Shown here: one piece after another, positions 22,800 through 30,495 of the stretch
How the letters are laid out: each line of letters begins with the position of its first letter
Numbering within the stretch: the first letter of the stretch is position 1
Assembly: GCA_902373525.1 (NCBI GenBank)
Contig: CABKMN010000025.1
Location: 1-30,986, forward strand
DNA length: 30,986 nucleotides
Reading direction: 5' to 3'
Source of the DNA: an uncultured Bilophila sp.
GTDB lineage: Bacteria > Desulfobacterota > Desulfovibrionia > Desulfovibrionales > Desulfovibrionaceae
Position numbers and translations under genes: made by a program
Notes under the pieces: model-generated
Database searches by the model: none
Seen by the model: the letters and a program-made list of their open reading frames with translations, nothing else
Told to the model about the DNA's origin: nothing

Positions 22800-23474
22800 A
22801 TGAGATACTCGTGGACGCTCCCCTGCGCCGTGCTCGGCGGCGTGCTCATGGCGGTCTGTCAGGTGCTCATCTACCGTTACGCGCCCGTCGAGCAGACGAT
22901 GGGGCTGGTGCAGAAGATATTCTATACCCACCTGCCGCTGGCGTGGTGGTCGTTCGTCAGCTTCTTCCTCGTGTGCGTGTCGGGCGTGGCCTACCTGAAA
23001 ACCCGCAACCGCCACTGGGACGCCGTCGCCGGAGCCGCCGCCGAGGTGGGCGTGGTCCTCAGCGGGCTGGCGCTGGTCTCCGGGTCCATCTGGGCGCGCC
23101 ACTCGTGGGGCGTGTGGTGGACGTGGGACCCGCGCCTGACCACGACCATGATCCTGTGGTTCCTCTACGCCGGGTATCTGGTCCTGCGGAAGCTGGACAT
23201 GCCCCGCGAACGGCAGGCGAACCTCTGCGCCGTGGTGGGCATCGTGGCTTTTGTGGACGTGCCGCTGGTCTTCCTGTCGGCACGGCTGTGGCGGTCCATC
23301 CACCCCGCCGTCTTCGCCAACAAGTCCGGGGGGCTCGAACCCGAAATGAAGATCGCCGCCATCGCCTCGGTCCTCTGCTTCGGGCTGATCTGGGTCGCCT
23401 TCGTCGGCCTCCGCACCCTCCAGATCAAGCAGAAGGAACGCCTTGACGGCCTCGCCGTGCATGGCGAATTGTAA
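22800..23474 (+). CDS. ccmC: Heme handling protein CcmC
   Basis: 224 aa. CcmC loads heme onto CcmE in the periplasm. It carries six hydrophobic segments, the WWD motif (GVWWTWDPRLTTT, about 104-116) and two conserved histidines, His44 and His168, as heme axial ligands. It starts 2 nt after ccmB. A GC-rich palindrome begins 5 nt beyond its stop codon. Confidence 0.95.
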   Translation: MRYSWTLPCAVLGGVLMAVCQVLIYRYAPVEQTMGLVQKIFYTHLPLAWWSFVSFFLVCVSGVAYLKTRNRHWDAVAGAAAEVGVVLSGLALVSGSIWARHSWGVWWTWDPRLTTTMILWFLYAGYLVLRKLDMPRERQANLCAVVGIVAFVDVPLVFLSARLWRSIHPAVFANKSGGLEPEMKIAAIASVLCFGLIWVAFVGLRTLQIKQKERLDGLAVHGEL

Positions 23475-23479
23475 AAAAA

Positions 23480-23526
23480 CGCGGGGGAGGGAACCCCTTT
23501 CGGAAGAGGATTCTCTCTCCCCCGCG
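23480..23526 (+). repeat. GC-rich hairpin directly after ccmC
   Basis: Outer arms CGCGGGGGAG (23480-23489) and their complement (23517-23526) pair perfectly over 10 bp; inner pairing is imperfect. It lies between ccmC and ccmD, and an A-run precedes it. With a second hairpin at 23636 it fills most of the 231-nt gap. Confidence 0.65.
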
Positions 23527-23635
23527 CCCCTGCCCTTCCCAAGGCTTTCGTGCGTTGGGACGGGGTTGCGCCGAGTCCGTCTTCATCTGGTTCAGGGACT
23601 CCCCCGGCGCGGCCTCCCCAACAGCCGGAATCTTT

Positions 23636-23676
23636 GCGGGAGGGGACGGGAAAAGGGCTTTTCCCCTTTCCCCCGC
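23636..23676 (+). repeat. GC-rich hairpin upstream of ccmD
   Basis: GGGAAAAG (23648-23655) pairs with CTTTTCCC (23658-23665); the outer G-rich and C-rich flanks (23636-23647 and 23666-23676) pair mostly. It ends about 15 nt before the ccmD Shine-Dalgarno sequence, so it may affect its translation or mRNA stability. Confidence 0.55.
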
Positions 23677-23705
23677 CCCGGACACCATCACCAAGGAGTT
23701 TCATC

Positions 23706-23846
23706 ATGACCGACATGGATTGGCTCATGTACGCGAATATCGCGGTATGGATCGGGCTGGGCGCGTATCTCGCGTTCCTGCTCCGCAATCAAATCGCCCT
23801 CAACCGCCGGCTGGCCCAGTTGGAGACGCTCAGCAATGACCGATAA
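23706..23846 (+). CDS. ccmD: CcmD family protein
   Basis: 46 aa, with an AAGGAG site before the ATG at 23706. One hydrophobic segment (about 7-26) is followed by a basic cytoplasmic tail (residues 27-46), the typical CcmD shape. CcmD helps release heme-loaded CcmE from the CcmABC complex. Similarity of such short proteins is weak, so the call rests on size, topology, and position between ccmC and a TPR gene. It overlaps the next gene by 11 nt. Confidence 0.8.
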   Translation: MTDMDWLMYANIAVWIGLGAYLAFLLRNQIALNRRLAQLETLSNDR

Positions 23847-24474
23847 GACTTTCACTTCGAACCGCCGCGCCGTGCTGATCGTGGTCGCCGTCGCCATACT
23901 CGTGCTCCTCGGGTCCACGCTCTCGTATTTCGCGGAAAACCCCAGTCTGGTTTCGCACAACACCGTGGGCAGCGCCGCACCGTCCGCATCCCCGGCGAAC
24001 GGGACGCCTTCCGCCGAAGGCATGAACGAGGCCACGCAGCAGCACATCATGGCCCTGATGCAGAAGCTCCAGCAGAACCCCACGGACCTTGAGGCTCTCA
24101 TCGGGCTGGCCGAGCACTTCATGGGCATGCAGGAATGGCAGAAGGCCGAAACCTTCGCCCTGCGCGCCGTGGTCGCCGCGCCCAACGAGACGCAGCCGCT
24201 GTACATGCTCGGCATCATCCAGCACAGCCAGAACCGCAACGCCGAAGCCGCCGCCAGCCTCGAAAAGGTCGTCGCCGCCAAGGACGAGCCTTCGGTACGC
24301 TACAGCCTCGGCATCCTCTACGCCTATTACCTCAACCAGCCGGACAAGGGGCTCGAACACCTCCAGAAGGCGCTCGCCAACCCCGCCGCCCCGGATGATC
24401 TCAAAAAGGCGATTGCCGACGAAATCGGCAACATCAAAAAGCACAAGGAACACGAGCAACAGAAGGCGCAATAG
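23836..24474 (+). CDS. Membrane-anchored TPR protein, CcmI/NrfG-like
   Basis: 212 aa. A short cytoplasmic N-terminus, one membrane segment (about 11-31), an Ala/Pro/Ser linker and three tetratricopeptide repeats (about 83-186), likely periplasmic. CcmI/NrfG proteins hold apocytochrome c by its C-terminus for delivery to the heme lyase, so this protein could be the chaperone of the CcmF machine. It overlaps ccmD by 11 nt and is followed by a terminator. I do not assign a ccmI symbol because the TPR match alone is not decisive. Confidence 0.75.
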   Translation: MTDKTFTSNRRAVLIVVAVAILVLLGSTLSYFAENPSLVSHNTVGSAAPSASPANGTPSAEGMNEATQQHIMALMQKLQQNPTDLEALIGLAEHFMGMQEWQKAETFALRAVVAAPNETQPLYMLGIIQHSQNRNAEAAASLEKVVAAKDEPSVRYSLGILYAYYLNQPDKGLEHLQKALANPAAPDDLKKAIADEIGNIKKHKEHEQQKAQ

Positions 24475-24486
24475 CCTCCGAAACGC

Positions 24487-24526
24487 AAAAAAGACCGGCG
24501 CTCCTTCACGGGAACGCCGGTCTTTT
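24487..24526 (+). terminator. Terminator of the ccm operon
   Basis: AAAAGACCGGCG (24489-24500) pairs with CGCCGGTCTTTT (24515-24526), preceded by more A and ending in a T-run. It lies 13 nt after the TPR gene stop. Confidence 0.85.
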
Positions 24527-24697
24527 GGGACTGGTAGGGAAAACGGAAGGATGCCGATGCGGCGGACCTGCGCCGGACAACGCGACGGGATGCCCCGTGG
24601 CGGCCCTCGCCCCGCGTCCGTCTCCGCGGCGGACGGGGACACCTGCGGCGGCTTTCCGGCTTCCGCCGCAACGGCCTTTTCCTTGAACGCGGCCTGC

Positions 24698-24726
24698 AAA
24701 AAACCCTCCCGGAACAGGGAGGGTTT
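24698..24726. terminator. Terminator of the 74-aa protein gene, bidirectional
   Basis: AAACCCTCCC (24701-24710) pairs with GGGAGGGTTT (24717-24726), 6-nt loop. On the minus strand the stem is followed by six T (complement of 24698-24703), the canonical form, so it mainly serves the gene at 24779-25003. Confidence 0.8.
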
Positions 24727-24778
24727 CTTCATGCCGAAAGGGGGTTCGGACGAACCGAAACGGGGTACGGTGGAACGA

Positions 24779-25003
24779 TCAGGCCCCGCAGGATTTCTGA
24801 CGCTGGCAGGAGCGCAGTTGCAGCTCCAAAACGATCAACCGTTCATAATCCTGAACGGGAACCACCGGTTGCTGGTATTCGGCGCGCAGGGCGCTCTCGA
24901 TCTGCTGGGTTTCCTCCCAGAAATCGAGCAGCTCCTCGTCCGCCAGATTTTTGATCTGGACGTTGAACGGCGCGTCATCAGCGGGATTGAGACGAGTGGC
25001 CAT
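24779..25003 (-). CDS. Hypothetical 74-aa protein with two C-terminal cysteines
   Basis: 74 aa, unrecognised. It starts at ATG 25003 with an AAGGAGT Shine-Dalgarno sequence. It is soluble and acidic, probably largely helical with likely coiled-coil character between residues 20 and 65. The end carries Cys66 and Cys72 (RSCQRQKSCGA). It has its own good promoter and terminator, so it is a real, separate unit. The paired cysteines hint at metal binding or redox control, but no function is assigned. Confidence 0.75.
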   Translation of the reverse strand: MATRLNPADDAPFNVQIKNLADEELLDFWEETQQIESALRAEYQQPVVPVQDYERLIVLELQLRSCQRQKSCGA

Positions 25004-25079
25004 AGGGACTCCTTGTCACGGCGTGTCGCGGACGCGCGTACAGCCTGACGACCTGATGTATCTTTACGTTTATGGGCAG

Positions 25080-25108
25080 AGTATAAGAACAAACCCGTTG
25101 GCTGGCAA
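25080..25108 (-). promoter_or_regulatory. Sigma-70 promoter of the 74-aa gene
   Basis: TTGCCA (25108-25103), a spacer of exactly 17 nt and TATACT (25085-25080) on the minus strand. Both boxes match consensus in five of six positions. Transcription would start near 25073, about 70 nt before the ATG. Confidence 0.7.
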
Positions 25109-25184
25109 GGGACTCCGGCGTCCCGGGCCGCCTCTCCCGCCGCTGCGACCGGGGGAACGCGGAACGCAACCCTGCGGAAAGCGA

Positions 25185-25259
25185 ATGACATTTATGTCAA
25201 AAGAAGATTTCGACAAGCCTTTTCAAAAAATCATGCCCCGCACGAAAGGCGGATCGTAA
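25185..25259 (+). CDS. Possible 24-aa small protein, low confidence
   Basis: A short frame (MTFMSKEDFDKPFQKIMPR and five further residues) with GGAA six or so nt upstream of the ATG. The composition is balanced and unlike a random GC-rich frame, but there is no further support. An alternative ATG is at 25194. It precedes asd by about 200 nt. Confidence 0.2.
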   Translation: MTFMSKEDFDKPFQKIMPRTKGGS

Positions 25260-25359
25260 CCGTATGATATACCACGGCGTTTCCCCCAAGGCCGCACGGG
25301 CTGCCGGGCGTTCCCCCAAAAAAGGCAACACGTTTCGGGGAAAAAGCTCTCCAACGCTC

Positions 25360-25388
25360 TTGACAGCGGCGGCAAGGCGTTAGATGAA
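25360..25388 (+). promoter_or_regulatory. Tentative promoter of asd
   Basis: A perfect TTGACA (25360-25365) is followed by only a weak -10 (GATGAA, 25383-25388, 17-nt spacing; alternative TAGATG at 15 nt). It would start transcription about 60 nt before the asd ATG. Confidence 0.4.
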
Positions 25389-25456
25389 CATCGAACGCCT
25401 TGCGAAAATCACACGCTCCGAGGCTTTCCCTTTTTTGTTCGAGGATAGAGGATACC

Positions 25457-26509
25457 ATGTCTGAAAAAAAACTCGTTGTCGCTGTTGTGGGTGCTACCGG
25501 CGCCGTCGGTCGTGAAATGCTCAAGACCCTTGAAACCCGGAACTTTCCCGCCACTGAGGTCATTCCCTTCGCCTCCGCCCGTTCCGCCGGAACCAAAGTC
25601 CCGTTCGGCGATTCCGAACTGGTCGTGCGCGAACTGAAGGAAGATGTGTTCGACGGCATCGATATCGCCATCTTCTCCGCCGGCGGTTCCACTTCCGAGA
25701 AGTACGCCCCCCACGCGGCCGCGGCGGGCTGCATCGTGGTCGACAACTCCAGCGCATGGCGCATGGACGACCGCTGCCCGCTGGTCGTGCCCGAAGTCAA
25801 CCCCGACGCGCTGGAAGCTCACAACGGCATCATCGCCAACCCGAACTGTTCCACCATCCAGATGGTCGTGGCGCTGAAGCCCATCCATGACGTGGCGGGC
25901 ATCCGCCGCGTGGTGGTCTCCACCTATCAGGCCGTTTCCGGTTCCGGGCAGAAAGGCATCAACGAACTCGAAACGCAGGTCCGCCAGATGTTCAATCTGA
26001 AGGAACCCGAAGTGAACGTGTATCCTCACCGCATCGCGTTCAACTGCATCCCGCACATCGACGTCTTCCTGGAAAACGAATACACCAAGGAAGAAATGAA
26101 GATGGTCAACGAGACCGTCAAAATCCTGTGCGACCCGAACGTCAAGGTGACCGCCACCTGCGTGCGCGTGCCCGTGTTCTACGGCCACTCGGAATCCGTG
26201 AACATCGAAACCGAACGCAAGCTCTCCGCCAAGGAAGCCCGCGCCATCCTCGCGCAGGCCCCCGGCATCCGGGTGTACGACAACCCCGACGAAAAGATGT
26301 ACCCCCTCGCCATCGACGCCGCCGGCGAAGACGACACCTATGTGGGCCGCATCCGCGAGGACGACACCATCCCGAACGGCCTCAACATGTGGATCGTCGC
26401 GGACAACATCCGCAAGGGCGCCGCGCTCAACGCCGTTCAGATCGCCGAAGAGCTGGTCCGCCGCGACCTGCTCGGCGTGAAGGACCGTACGGTCTTCATC
26501 CAGAAGTAA
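25457..26509 (+). CDS. asd: Aspartate-semialdehyde dehydrogenase
   Basis: 350 aa from the ATG at 25457 (GAGG site); an earlier in-frame ATG at 25400 is in the leader. It reduces aspartyl phosphate to aspartate semialdehyde with NADPH, the branch point to lysine, diaminopimelate, threonine and methionine. The NADP-binding GATGAVG is at 12-18, the catalytic cysteine is Cys131 (NPNCST), the substrate-binding RVP is at 237-239 and the catalytic acid/base His244 (YGHSESV) follows. The length is that of the shorter bacterial type. It stands alone, ending in a hairpin terminator at 26536-26569. Confidence 0.95.
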   Translation: MSEKKLVVAVVGATGAVGREMLKTLETRNFPATEVIPFASARSAGTKVPFGDSELVVRELKEDVFDGIDIAIFSAGGSTSEKYAPHAAAAGCIVVDNSSAWRMDDRCPLVVPEVNPDALEAHNGIIANPNCSTIQMVVALKPIHDVAGIRRVVVSTYQAVSGSGQKGINELETQVRQMFNLKEPEVNVYPHRIAFNCIPHIDVFLENEYTKEEMKMVNETVKILCDPNVKVTATCVRVPVFYGHSESVNIETERKLSAKEARAILAQAPGIRVYDNPDEKMYPLAIDAAGEDDTYVGRIREDDTIPNGLNMWIVADNIRKGAALNAVQIAEELVRRDLLGVKDRTVFIQK

Positions 26510-26535
26510 TCCCGGTTCCCGCGAACCGTCTTTCC

Positions 26536-26569
26536 GATTGGGGCATCCGGCTGGCCGGGTGCCCCAATC
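26536..26569 (+). terminator. Terminator of asd
   Basis: Fifteen-bp stem (26536-26550 with 26555-26569), one G-U wobble, 4-nt loop, then TGGTCTTTT. It lies 26 nt after the asd stop codon. Confidence 0.7.
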
Positions 26570-26645
26570 TGGTCTTTTCCCCCGGAAGACGCTATACCGA
26601 GGGCAGGTCCACCCCACCCTCGAAATGTCATCAGAGAGGCTTGCC

Positions 26646-27587
26646 ATGATTCCCGTACTGGATACGAACGCATGGATCGAAAAGCTCCGGGAACTCGAAC
26701 GTCCCGGCGCGGACAACATTCTGGCCTTTTACGAACACCGGTTCGGCGCCATCTGCCGCGACGCGCGGCTGATGCTCGCTCCGCTCGACGATCATCTGGT
26801 CCACCGCGGCGACGGCGTGTTCGAGACCATCCGCTTCACCGAGCGCAAGGTCATCCATCTCGACGCGCACCTGCGGCGGCTCGCCAACTCCGCCGCCGGG
26901 CTGTCGCTGACGCTCCCCTGTCCCGTCGAGCGCATCCGCGAGATCGTCCTCGCCGTGGCCAAGGCGGGCGACGAGCCGGAAGGCAACATCCGCATCCTGT
27001 CCGGGCGCGGCCCCGGCGGTTTCGGCATCGGCCTCAAGGAATGCCCCGAGTCCAGCCTCTACGTCGCGGCCTACCGGGTCCCGGTCCGCACGGAAGCGTG
27101 GTACGACAAGGGCCTCACCGCCTTCCGCAGCGACGTGCCGGTGAAGCCCGCCATGTTCGCCCGCCTCAAGACGACCAACTACCTGTCCGCCGTCTTCATG
27201 ACTCTTGAAGCCATGCGGAAGCACATGGACGTGGCGTTGACCTTCGACGCGAACGACTGCCTGACCGAAGCCGCCATCGCCAACGTCGCGGTGGTGGACG
27301 CCAAGGGCGCGCTGGTGCTTCCCGAATTCAAGAACGCGCTGGTCGGCACCGTGGCGACCAAGGCGATGGAACTCGCCAAGGCGTTCATGCCCGTGGAGGT
27401 CCGTCCCATCCCGCAGGCGGAACTGGCCTCCGTCCGTGAAATGATGATCCTCGGCACCGCGCACGAGTGCGTCGGCATCACCCATTTCGAGGGCCAGCCC
27501 ATCGGTGACGGCAAGACCGGCCCCGTGGCCCACAAGCTCCGCAAGCTCATCCGCGAAGACCTTCTCGCCGGCGGCGAGGCGTTCTAG
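26646..27587 (+). CDS. Class IV PLP-dependent aminotransferase or aminodeoxychorismate lyase-like protein
   Basis: 313 aa from the ATG at 26646 (GAGAGG site); upstream in-frame ATGs exist. The fold-type IV PLP motifs are present: RGDGVFETIRF (54-64), the catalytic Lys175 in RLKTTNYL, and the Glu208 region (TEAAIANVAVV). These are shared by branched-chain aminotransferases, D-amino acid aminotransferases and 4-amino-4-deoxychorismate lyases. The sequence does not separate them; KTTNYL is closer to the non-BCAT members than to the usual BCAT pattern. It lies downstream of asd but behind a terminator, with its own control. An N-terminal extension of about 40 residues precedes the core. Confidence 0.8.
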   Translation: MIPVLDTNAWIEKLRELERPGADNILAFYEHRFGAICRDARLMLAPLDDHLVHRGDGVFETIRFTERKVIHLDAHLRRLANSAAGLSLTLPCPVERIREIVLAVAKAGDEPEGNIRILSGRGPGGFGIGLKECPESSLYVAAYRVPVRTEAWYDKGLTAFRSDVPVKPAMFARLKTTNYLSAVFMTLEAMRKHMDVALTFDANDCLTEAAIANVAVVDAKGALVLPEFKNALVGTVATKAMELAKAFMPVEVRPIPQAELASVREMMILGTAHECVGITHFEGQPIGDGKTGPVAHKLRKLIREDLLAGGEAF

Positions 27588-27910
27588 CCGGATTCCCCAA
27601 CCGCGCCAGCGGATAGGCAACCGCCTGTAAGAGCCCTTCCTCAAGGGACAAGACGAAACGGGCGGGGAACTTTCCCCAAAAGTTCCCCGCCCGTTTCGTT
27701 TGCCGCCGTGCTCACGCTCGCCTCGCTCCACCTCGGCCGCAGCTCCCTCCCACGGCATTCCCCGCCTGAGGAGCGTTTCCTTCCGACGCCGGACTTCCCG
27801 AGGCGCAGGCACGCCGCGACCGAGCGCAAGAAAAAATCAGCCGCCCCCGAGTGATACTAGTGGCATTTCTCCGTCTCCCCTCCTAAGGTGAATAAAAAAG
27901 GAGGGTTGAC
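27588..27910. other. Intergenic stretch with one long perfect hairpin
   Basis: Between the PLP enzyme and the small periplasmic protein. It contains the 21-bp hairpin at 27653-27699. The rest is G/C-rich without a supported frame. A TGATACT sequence (27852-27858) is a possible extended -10 for the next gene, but no -35 accompanies it. Confidence 0.5.
27653..27699. terminator. 21-bp perfect hairpin terminator
   Basis: Arms 27653-27673 and 27679-27699 pair at all 21 positions around a 5-nt loop. The bottom is A/T-rich and the centre GC. It ends 66 nt downstream of the PLP enzyme stop and is followed by a short TT. It could act in both directions. Confidence 0.7.
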
Positions 27911-28243
27911 ATGCTCAAACGTGCCTTGTGCGCCGCGTTTGCGGCCGCTGTTCTGGTTTCGTTCTCCGTCCCGGCGTTCGCCGGTTCCCACCATTACAAG
28001 ATGCGCGTCCGCGGCACCGTGGAAAGCGTCGACGCCGCCCAGAAAACGTTCACGGTGAAGGACCGCGAAGGCAAGGCCCTCACGTTCCGCGTGGACGACC
28101 GCAGCGAATTTGAACTGGAATTCAAGGACAAGCGCGATCAGGACGTGCCGTTCAGCGAATTGAAGGCCGGAGACCGGGTCAAGGTCAAGGCCTTCCGGGG
28201 CGAGCCGCCTCACCTCGTGGATGATGTGGACATCTACCGGTAA
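27911..28243 (+). CDS. Small secreted protein, DUF5666-like OB fold
   Basis: 110 aa, with an AGGAGGG site before the ATG. A clear Sec signal peptide (basic start, hydrophobic 8-21, cleavage after AFA at about 24) directs it to the periplasm. The mature part, MRVRGTVESVDAAQKTFTVK then FRVDDRSEF and LKAGDRVKVK, has the alternating beta pattern of a small OB-fold barrel seen in DUF5666-type proteins. The function is unknown. It is a monocistronic gene with a strong terminator. Confidence 0.8.
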   Translation: MLKRALCAAFAAAVLVSFSVPAFAGSHHYKMRVRGTVESVDAAQKTFTVKDREGKALTFRVDDRSEFELEFKDKRDQDVPFSELKAGDRVKVKAFRGEPPHLVDDVDIYR

Positions 28244-28554
28244 ACCGGCTTGCGCCTGCTGATGAAAAAGGGGGAAACGGCAACGTTTCCCCCTTTCCCA
28301 TATCCGGGGCCGCCGGAGCTTCCGGGGCGGCTCAACCGGACCTGACCTTCAACGAAACACGCACTCCGGGGCACGGCAAGGCGGCGCGGCTCCCAAACCG
28401 TCCGGGAGTCCGGGGACGTCTCCATGCCTTCCGGCGGCGCGTCATCGGGACAGCGCCAGCCCGGTGCAAGGTTCTCCGCATCTTCCCGCTCCCGGCAAAC
28501 CGTCCCGGCTTCATGCCGACAAGCAAAAAAGCCTTGCGCCGCCCGCTCCCGACG
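28244..28554. other. Intergenic gap with a terminator
   Basis: Between the secreted protein (plus) and the glycosyltransferase (minus), which converge. A perfect terminator hairpin is at 28267-28296; a possible weaker one for the minus strand is at 28525-28555. The rest is GC-rich and I see no gene. Confidence 0.55.
28267..28296. terminator. Terminator of the secreted protein gene
   Basis: AAAGGGGGAAACG (28267-28279) pairs perfectly with 28284-28296 around GCAA. It lies 23 nt after the stop codon. Only a short T stretch follows on the plus strand. Confidence 0.75.
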
Positions 28555-28555
28555 C
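28525..28555 (-). terminator. Possible weak terminator of the glycosyltransferase gene
   Basis: On the minus strand GCGTC (28555-28551) can pair with GGCGC (28540-28536), followed after AAGGC by six T (28530-28525). The stem is short and overlaps the stop codon, so this is tentative. Confidence 0.3.
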
Positions 28556-29616
28556 TACCGCATCAGTTCCCTGTACAGCGCCATATAGCGATCCGCCATG
28601 CGCCGGTCGGTGAAGTCGAGCACGGAGCGGCTGCCCGCTTCGACGAGGCGGCAGCGCAGATCGGCGTCGAGGAGGCACCGCTCCATGACGCCGGCGAGCG
28701 ATACGGGATCGCCCGCTGCGGCGAGCAGGCCGTTTTCTTCGCCGCGCACCAGTTCCTGATTGGAAACGAGGTCCGAGCAGATGACCGGAACGCCCGTCAC
28801 CCAGCCTTCCTTGATCGCGCCGCTGCTGCCCTCGCCGTCCACGGAGGGCACCACCAGCGCGTCGCCGTCCGGCAGCATGTCCACACTGTCGCGGCGGCCC
28901 GGCAAATCGAGCAGCCCGGCAACGCCGAGCGCCTGCGCCTCTTCCCGGATCGGGCCGAACAGCGGGCCGTCGCCCACGATACGCACCCGCCACGGCGGCA
29001 GGGCGCGTCCGCGCAGTTCGGCCATCGCCCGGACGAGCACGCCGTACCCTTTCTGCGGCGTAAACGCGCCGATGCTCTGAAACAGGAACGGGCCGCCGGA
29101 GCGTTCCGCGCGCGGGCGGTACCGATCCGGGTCGATGCCCGAATGGACGGCGCTGACGCGGGAGGCCGGAATCCCGGCGCGGATCATCCCGTCCGCAATC
29201 TCCCGGCTGACCCCGACCACGGCGTCGGCCATCCGGTACTTCCACGAGCGCAGGCCCGGCTTCAAGGGATAGGACACCCGCCGACTGTGGATCAGCCTGA
29301 CCGCGCCGCCGTGCAGCAGCTTGTAAACCGCGCCGAAGGTGGCGGCGTTGGCGTCGTGCGTGTGCACGATGTCCACGCGCCGACCATCCAGCATCCGATC
29401 CAGCCGGGCGTACAGAAACGGGTTCGCCGGAGATCGCCCCGGAAGCGCCAGCAGGGGCAGTCCCTCATCGCGCAACAACGCCGCCAGCTTCCCGTCTCCG
29501 GGACAGGCCGTCAACGGCTCGATGTCGGCGGAACGCGCCAACGCGCGGGCCAGATAGTAGACCTGCCGCTGTCCGCCCCGAAGCTCCATCCCGAAATCCA
29601 GCAAGAGAACGCGCAT
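28555..29616 (-). CDS. Glycosyltransferase family 4 protein
   Basis: 353 aa. A retaining GT-B glycosyltransferase. The N-terminal domain has the LRGGQRQVYYLARAL donor/acceptor loop (12-26), the linker passes VVGVSREIADGM, and the C-terminal domain carries GAFTPQKGYGVLVRAM and the EX7E catalytic/donor motif (Glu262 and Glu270, EGSSGAIKE). No signal peptide or membrane segment, so it acts on the cytoplasmic side, probably in lipopolysaccharide, capsule or exopolysaccharide assembly. The sugar is not predictable and no other glycan gene is next to it. The Shine-Dalgarno sequence is weak (GGAAG). Confidence 0.88.
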   Translation of the reverse strand: MRVLLLDFGMELRGGQRQVYYLARALARSADIEPLTACPGDGKLAALLRDEGLPLLALPGRSPANPFLYARLDRMLDGRRVDIVHTHDANAATFGAVYKLLHGGAVRLIHSRRVSYPLKPGLRSWKYRMADAVVGVSREIADGMIRAGIPASRVSAVHSGIDPDRYRPRAERSGGPFLFQSIGAFTPQKGYGVLVRAMAELRGRALPPWRVRIVGDGPLFGPIREEAQALGVAGLLDLPGRRDSVDMLPDGDALVVPSVDGEGSSGAIKEGWVTGVPVICSDLVSNQELVRGEENGLLAAAGDPVSLAGVMERCLLDADLRCRLVEAGSRSVLDFTDRRMADRYMALYRELMR

Positions 29617-29804
29617 ACCCGTCTTCCATTCAAAAAATCGTTAGCCGGTTCCGCCTCGCGGCGGCCCACCGGTTCCAAGCGCAACGCGAACCGCGCCATC
29701 TTCCCGAACAAGCACGCCGCATGTCCCCCCTGCTCCGCCGCGACGGGGACTCCCGCCGCGCCGCCTTCCGCCAGCCGAACGTCTTGGGGGAGAGGTACGC
29801 GGTA

Positions 29805-29850
29805 CGGGGAAGAAGGGAAGCCCTTCTTCAGAAAGGCTCCCTTCTCCCCG
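29805..29850. repeat. GC-rich palindrome related to the 326-365 repeat
   Basis: Arms 29805-29827 and 29830-29850 pair with two single-base bulges and one mismatch. The core CCCTTCTTCAGAAAGG matches the element at 326-365 in all but one position. It starts 5 nt beyond the stop codon of the minus-strand gene at 29856. Confidence 0.7.
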
Positions 29851-29855
29851 ATTTC

Positions 29856-30419
29856 TTACATCTGCGGGCGTTCGTAACCGGGGAGGACGACGGATGCGGC
29901 TTCCATCTGGCCCTGCCCCTTGGGACAGTTGCTCTGGAGCACGCAGATTTCGCAGCCGCCCTTGAAGGGATAGTGCGTCACCACGGCGTAGCGGCGGGAC
30001 AGGATGGGGTCCTTGTCGTTGCTGTAGGGGATGCCCTCGGCGGCCAGCGCCTCGCGCAGGGTGGCGGTGGGCTTCGGGGCGGGAGCGCAGCCCGCGTCCT
30101 CGACTTCGGGGATCACGGCGTGCACGGCGGCCATGCACAGGGTCTGCGCCAGCGCGTTGAACAGGAAGGCGTTGGACGGCGAACTGTCCCACGCCTTGTC
30201 GACTTCCCGCTCCACCGTTTCGTCGAGGGCGACGAGCAGGTACTTGATCTTGCCGGTGTCGATGCCCTTCACGGTCAGGTGGGGGAGCCAGTCCTTCCAC
30301 AGTTTCATGAAGCGTTCCATCATGTCCCCGCCGATGCGGGTTTCCTGGCTGACGCCGAGGAACAGTTCCATATCGAACCACGGTTCTACGTCGAGTTTTT
30401 CCGTCGTGAATGCAGTCAT
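29856..30419 (-). CDS. Unrecognised 187-aa protein with a C-x2-C-x5-C motif
   Basis: 187 aa from the ATG at 30419, with a GAGGAAA site; an in-frame ATG at 30530 would add 37 residues lying in the promoter region. It is soluble, without signal peptide. Cys156, Cys159 and Cys165 (GGCEICVLQSNCPKG) form a cluster near the C-terminus; Cys95 and Cys111 are further upstream. An Ala/Pro-rich linker (about 110-118) divides two halves. The cysteine spacing suits a metal or iron-sulfur site, but I do not recognise the family. A palindrome follows directly. Confidence 0.75.
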   Translation of the reverse strand: MTAFTTEKLDVEPWFDMELFLGVSQETRIGGDMMERFMKLWKDWLPHLTVKGIDTGKIKYLLVALDETVEREVDKAWDSSPSNAFLFNALAQTLCMAAVHAVIPEVEDAGCAPAPKPTATLREALAAEGIPYSNDKDPILSRRYAVVTHYPFKGGCEICVLQSNCPKGQGQMEAASVVLPGYERPQM

Positions 30420-30495
30420 GTTTTCCTCTTTGGGGCTGTTCAAAAATACAGTACAATCCCGGCTTCCCGATGGGCCGCCGGACGGGAGAGGCAAC

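Larger units (their letters stand above)
24475..24778. other. Intergenic gap with two terminators
   Basis: Between the TPR gene (plus) and the small minus-strand gene. It contains a terminator at each end (24487-24526 and 24698-24726). The middle is G/C-rich with no ribosome site or good frame, and I see nothing else in it. Confidence 0.6.
25004..25456. other. Divergent control region between the 74-aa gene and asd
   Basis: The 453-nt region holds the promoter of the 74-aa gene (25080-25108), a possible -35 for asd (25360-25365) and a possible 24-codon frame (25185-25259). No riboswitch or clear operator is seen. Confidence 0.5.

Noticed and set aside
28513..29877. 454-codon open frame on the plus strand
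   Set aside because: It is antisense to the glycosyltransferase, which carries complete GT4 motifs.
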